Part shown: in pieces, positions 5,909 through 8,567 of the stretch
Numbering within the stretch: the stretch's first letter is position 1
Layout: the number at the start of each line of letters is the position of its first letter
Source of the DNA: Bordetella parapertussis
GTDB taxonomy: Bacteria; Pseudomonadota; Gammaproteobacteria; Burkholderiales; Burkholderiaceae_B
DNA: 8,567 nucleotides
Direction of reading: 5' to 3'
Assembly: GCA_945882005.1 (NCBI GenBank)
Contig: CAMCWG010000116.1
Coordinates: 1 to 8,567 of the forward strand
Position numbers and translations under genes: made by a program
The notes under the pieces: generated by a model
What the model was told of the DNA's origin: nothing
The model's database searches: none
Seen by the model: the letters and a program-made list of their open reading frames with translations, nothing else

Positions 5909-7633
5909 TTAACTTCCCATGCCAGGATTGCTTGCCGCAGCCTTAATGACAGGGATGTTCGGTGCTTTAGCAGAGACTGTTTTGACGTCGCGCAGGTACG
6001 CTGCGATCACATCCCAGATGGGCTCGCCGCCTGCATCTCGGGCAGCTTCGGAAACAGGCGCCCAGCCTGCAACCTTATATGTTTTGCTGGCTTCAATTGT
6101 TTTGTCACCGAGGCGCATATCTGAAATTCGCTTGCCTGCGGCGGCGGTTGGATCAATGGTGTATTGCATGCCACCTACGCGCACCATATCTCCACCCTGT
6201 TGGTAGTAAGGGTCAGGATTAAAGATATTGTCGGCAACGTCTTCAAGAACGGTCTTGATCATCTCGCCGCTCATTGGCGTGAGCGTCGTGTACGGATACG
6301 TGATCGCCGTTTGATCCAGTAAGTGTTCCATCGTGATGGTTTGTCCTGGAAGCAGGGACGTACCCCAACGGAACCCAGGTGAGAACGCCAGATCAGCACC
6401 TTTCATTTTGATCAAGCCGTCAACGATCAGCTGATCAAAGGTGCCGTTGAAGTTACCGCGCCGATAAAGTGTCCCCTCAGCGACTGCGAGTTTCTCGGCG
6501 AGTTTTGTTTCATAGGGCGCACGAATTTTGTTGATCAGTGCATTCATCTGTGCATCAGCAGGAAGCAGATCAGCGAATACTGGGAGCAAACGGTATCTGA
6601 AGTCAGATACTTTGCCGTCCTTCACATCTAAATCAAGCACGCCCAAAAATTTGCTATTCGAGCCGGCGTTTGTCACGAGTGTCACGCCGCCGGGATTCGA
6701 CACCTTGACCGGGACAGGTACGCCATCATGTGTGTGTCCGCCCAAGATGGCATCGATACCACGAACACGGCTTGCCATCTTGAGATCGACGTCCATGCCG
6801 TTATGTGACAGCACGACCACCGCTTTCGCACCATTGGCGCGTGCGTGGTCGACCGTCTTTTGCATGTTTTCTTCTTCGATGCCAAACGTCCAGTTTTCAA
6901 CAAGGTAGCGTGGGTTTGCAATGGGCGTGTAGGGAAACGCTTGACCAATAATTGCAACTTTGACGCCGTTCATTTCACGCATCGTGTACGCATCAAAAAC
7001 GGGGTCTTCAAAATCTGTCGTTTTGATATTCTGCGCGACAAAATTTACTTTGCCATCGAAATCTTTTTCAACAATTTCTTTGACACGCTTTTCGCCCAGG
7101 GTCATTTCAAAGTGCGCAGTCATCACGTCTACGCCGAGTGCGAGACAGGCATCCACCATGTCCTGGCCCTTGGTCCATAGCGCGGTACCCGAGCCTTGCC
7201 ACGTATCGCCCCCATCAAGGAGCAAGGCACCCGGGCGACTTGCGCGAATTTGCTTCACTAAGGTAGCGAGATGCGCAAACCCACCGACTTTGCCATACTG
7301 GACGGCAGCTTTATCGAAATCTAAGTATGAGAATGCATGCGCTTCGCGCGTACCGGGCTTTATCCCGTAGTGCTTGAGCAGAGCGTCACCGACCAAGTGA
7401 GGCGCTTTACCGAGCTGTCCACCAAAGCCTAGGTTGACGCTAGGCTCACGAAAATAAATCGGTTTGAGCTGCGCATGACAATCAGTGAAGTGCATTAAAT
7501 GCACATTACCGAACTTGGGCAGGTCGTAGAGGCTCGCAGAGGACTGTGCCCGAGTCAGATTTGACCCGAGCGATAAACCAGCGGCAGAGGCTGCTGCCAG
7601 AACCTGTACAAACTCTCTACGACTCATACCCAT
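5909..7633 (-). CDS. soxB: thiosulfohydrolase SoxB
   Basis: SoxB is a periplasmic di-manganese enzyme of the calcineurin-like/5'-nucleotidase family that hydrolyses the terminal sulfonate from SoxY-bound thiosulfate as sulfate. The 574 residues match the usual length. The N-terminus has a Tat signal with SRREFVQ (4-10) followed by an Ala-rich stretch. Metal-site motifs are present: HFTDCHAQ (48-55, with Asp51 and His53), DGGDTWQG (140-147), TAHFEMTLGE (172-181, catalytic-type His174), SHNGMDVD (276-283) and GGHTHDG (298-304). IGQAFPYTPIANPR (229-242) is highly characteristic of SoxB. GAGGA sits 7 nt before the ATG at 7633; the alternative Met3 would be 13 nt away. It follows soxX by 38 nt with no evident promoter, and is followed at 2 nt by the DsrE-like gene. 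Confidence 0.97.
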   Translation of the reverse strand: MGMSRREFVQVLAAASAAGLSLGSNLTRAQSSASLYDLPKFGNVHLMHFTDCHAQLKPIYFREPSVNLGFGGQLGKAPHLVGDALLKHYGIKPGTREAHAFSYLDFDKAAVQYGKVGGFAHLATLVKQIRASRPGALLLDGGDTWQGSGTALWTKGQDMVDACLALGVDVMTAHFEMTLGEKRVKEIVEKDFDGKVNFVAQNIKTTDFEDPVFDAYTMREMNGVKVAIIGQAFPYTPIANPRYLVENWTFGIEEENMQKTVDHARANGAKAVVVLSHNGMDVDLKMASRVRGIDAILGGHTHDGVPVPVKVSNPGGVTLVTNAGSNSKFLGVLDLDVKDGKVSDFRYRLLPVFADLLPADAQMNALINKIRAPYETKLAEKLAVAEGTLYRRGNFNGTFDQLIVDGLIKMKGADLAFSPGFRWGTSLLPGQTITMEHLLDQTAITYPYTTLTPMSGEMIKTVLEDVADNIFNPDPYYQQGGDMVRVGGMQYTIDPTAAAGKRISDMRLGDKTIEASKTYKVAGWAPVSEAARDAGGEPIWDVIAAYLRDVKTVSAKAPNIPVIKAAASNPGMGS

Positions 7634-7671
7634 TTTTACATCCTCACAGCGTTCAACGCGATTCGACTACT

Positions 7672-8304
7672 TTATTTATTTACAGGTGACTCAGGATCAA
7701 GCAGTAGCGCCATCACGTCTTTAATTTGCTGTTCGGTTAGCAAGTTAAAGTGCTGCATGCGAGGCATATTGCTGCAGGCGTTGTAGGCTTTGGAGTTGTT
7801 GATCCGATTCCAGGTGTAGGTCAGGATAACGTCGCTGTTACCACGCGTTTTTCCATAGCCTAGCAACGAAGGGCCTATCGTGCCGTATGAGATTTCTTGT
7901 TTAGAAATCTGGTGGCAGTTGTAGCAACCGCCACCGTTAACGGTTTTGACAGAGTCGGTCCAGGTTGCACCGCGGCCGCTTTGAGCGATTTTCTCGCCAT
8001 TGGCCCAACTGCCTAGATATTTCCCATCCGAAGGTGGCTTAATCGCGGCAAGCGCGGCAGCTTGTAATGCTTCTGCTTTCTTCTTGCCCTCAGGGCTGTC
8101 ACGGAATTTTTCATCCGAGCAGAGCGCTTGGAACTCGTCTTGCTGAATCCGATCCAGCTTGGCGATACCTTGTTCGCGGAAGCTGCGGTCCATTACCGCC
8201 TGTACGGCAGGGTCGACTTTTTGTGCGAGGGCGACGTTGCTCAAGGCAATGCCACCAAAGGTCAATGTTGTGCTTGCAACCAGTTTGATCAGTGTATTTT
8301 TCAT
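7672..8304 (-). CDS. soxX: sulfur-oxidation c-type cytochrome SoxX
   Basis: SoxX is the small monoheme subunit of periplasmic SoxAX, which oxidatively couples thiosulfate to the SoxY carrier cysteine. The 210-residue precursor has a Sec signal peptide (cut predicted after VALA, about 27), a heme c site CYNCH (127-131), a TIGPSLLGYG segment (142-151) and an axial-methionine region CSNMPRMQH (177-185; Met180 likely the ligand). About 70 residues of charged, helical-looking sequence precede the cytochrome domain, making this the longer form of SoxX. Cys62 and Cys177 are extra cysteines. The start at 8304 is supported by AGGGAG 6 nt upstream. An ATG at 8355 in the same frame lies inside soxA and would bury the signal peptide. 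It is 16 nt after the soxA stop, so it is in the same operon. Confidence 0.95.
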   Translation of the reverse strand: MKNTLIKLVASTTLTFGGIALSNVALAQKVDPAVQAVMDRSFREQGIAKLDRIQQDEFQALCSDEKFRDSPEGKKKAEALQAAALAAIKPPSDGKYLGSWANGEKIAQSGRGATWTDSVKTVNGGGCYNCHQISKQEISYGTIGPSLLGYGKTRGNSDVILTYTWNRINNSKAYNACSNMPRMQHFNLLTEQQIKDVMALLLDPESPVNK

Positions 8305-8320
8305 GTGTGTCTCCCTGGAA

Positions 8321-8567
8321 TTAGCGCTTGAGGCCGGGCGTTTGCACCGTGCCACCGTTCGCTGTGTTGGCCATAAAGACGGACAGCGCGACTGTGACGT
8401 CTGAGCCGTAAATTGGGAAAGGCATGCGTTGTTGGCGATAGCAGTCGTTCAGGCGCTGCTGCATCGTCCAAAACGTGCCGCTTGATACGCGATAAGCAGG
8501 CCAATTACCCCAGCCTTCAGCCGCACCTTTTTGCGTCGTCAGATTTGGTAGGTCTTGCATGCGAATG
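8321..8567 (-). CDS. soxA: sulfur-oxidation c-type cytochrome SoxA (3' end only)
   Basis: The reverse strand is open from the window edge to a TAA at 8321, giving the C-terminal 81 or so residues. The sequence (IRMQDLPNLTTQKG..., GWGNWPAYRVSSGTFWTMQQR, DCYRQQRMPFPIYGSD) is typical of the SoxA C-terminal domain. Its single cysteine in this part lies 39 residues from the end, the same spacing as the heme-ligating active-site cysteine (Cys222) of Rhodovulum sulfidophilum SoxA, so it is very likely the catalytic persulfide ligand. The CxxCH heme sites lie beyond the window, so mono- or diheme type cannot be judged. It is the first visible gene of the sox operon. Confidence 0.92.
   Translation of the reverse strand, partial: IRMQDLPNLTTQKGAAEGWGNWPAYRVSSGTFWTMQQRLNDCYRQQRMPFPIYGSDVTVALSVFMANTANGGTVQTPGLKR

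Noticed and set aside
6528..7370. Plus-strand open frames of 126, 111 and 136 codons
   Set aside because: All are antisense to soxB, which is intact and unmistakable. Their residues are biased (Ser/Thr/Pro-rich) as expected from reverse reading.
1..8567. Search for RNA genes, insertion sequences, attachment sites and CRISPR arrays
   Set aside because: No cloverleaf-like or rRNA-like segment, transposase, long terminal repeats or regularly spaced repeats were seen. No stretch over 300 bases is without a gene.

Overview
The window looks like a chromosomal segment of a betaproteobacterium, probably Burkholderiales and close to Alcaligenaceae. The reasons are the betaproteobacterial-type sox gene order (A-X-B), the sequence character of SoxB, HppA and Ppa, and a small conserved protein I associate with that order. 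Base composition looks intermediate by eye (not computed). Coding density is high, and I see no mobile element, RNA gene, CRISPR array or sign of recent transfer.

Left part (1-2066): the 5' part of an alpha/beta-hydrolase gene runs off the left edge on the minus strand. It is divergent from a 100-codon gene of unknown function, which is followed in the same direction by an iron-containing alcohol dehydrogenase.

Middle (2085-4916): two pyrophosphate-hydrolysing enzymes sit back to back. The soluble inorganic pyrophosphatase Ppa (minus) and the membrane proton-pumping pyrophosphatase HppA (plus) share a 179-bp divergent control region. The HppA sequence carries the Lys/Thr signature of the K+-independent class. 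A strong intrinsic terminator closes hppA.

Right part (4932-8567): a secreted TlpA/thioredoxin-like protein starts only 15 nt after the hppA terminator and converges on the end of a sulfur-oxidation (Sox) operon read on the minus strand. That operon runs soxA (3' end only, cut by the window), soxX, soxB, then a secreted single-cysteine DsrE-family gene translationally coupled to soxB. SoxAX (c-type cytochrome) links thiosulfate to the carrier SoxYZ and SoxB releases sulfate, all in the periplasm. The DsrE-like and TlpA-like proteins are plausible periplasmic sulfur-handling and thiol-reducing accessories. soxYZ and possibly soxCD would be expected beyond the right edge.

I did not find a clearly novel system. 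The most interesting points are the Sox-linked accessory pair, the odd start context of the TlpA-like gene, the shared ppa/hppA control region and the ion-class signature of HppA.
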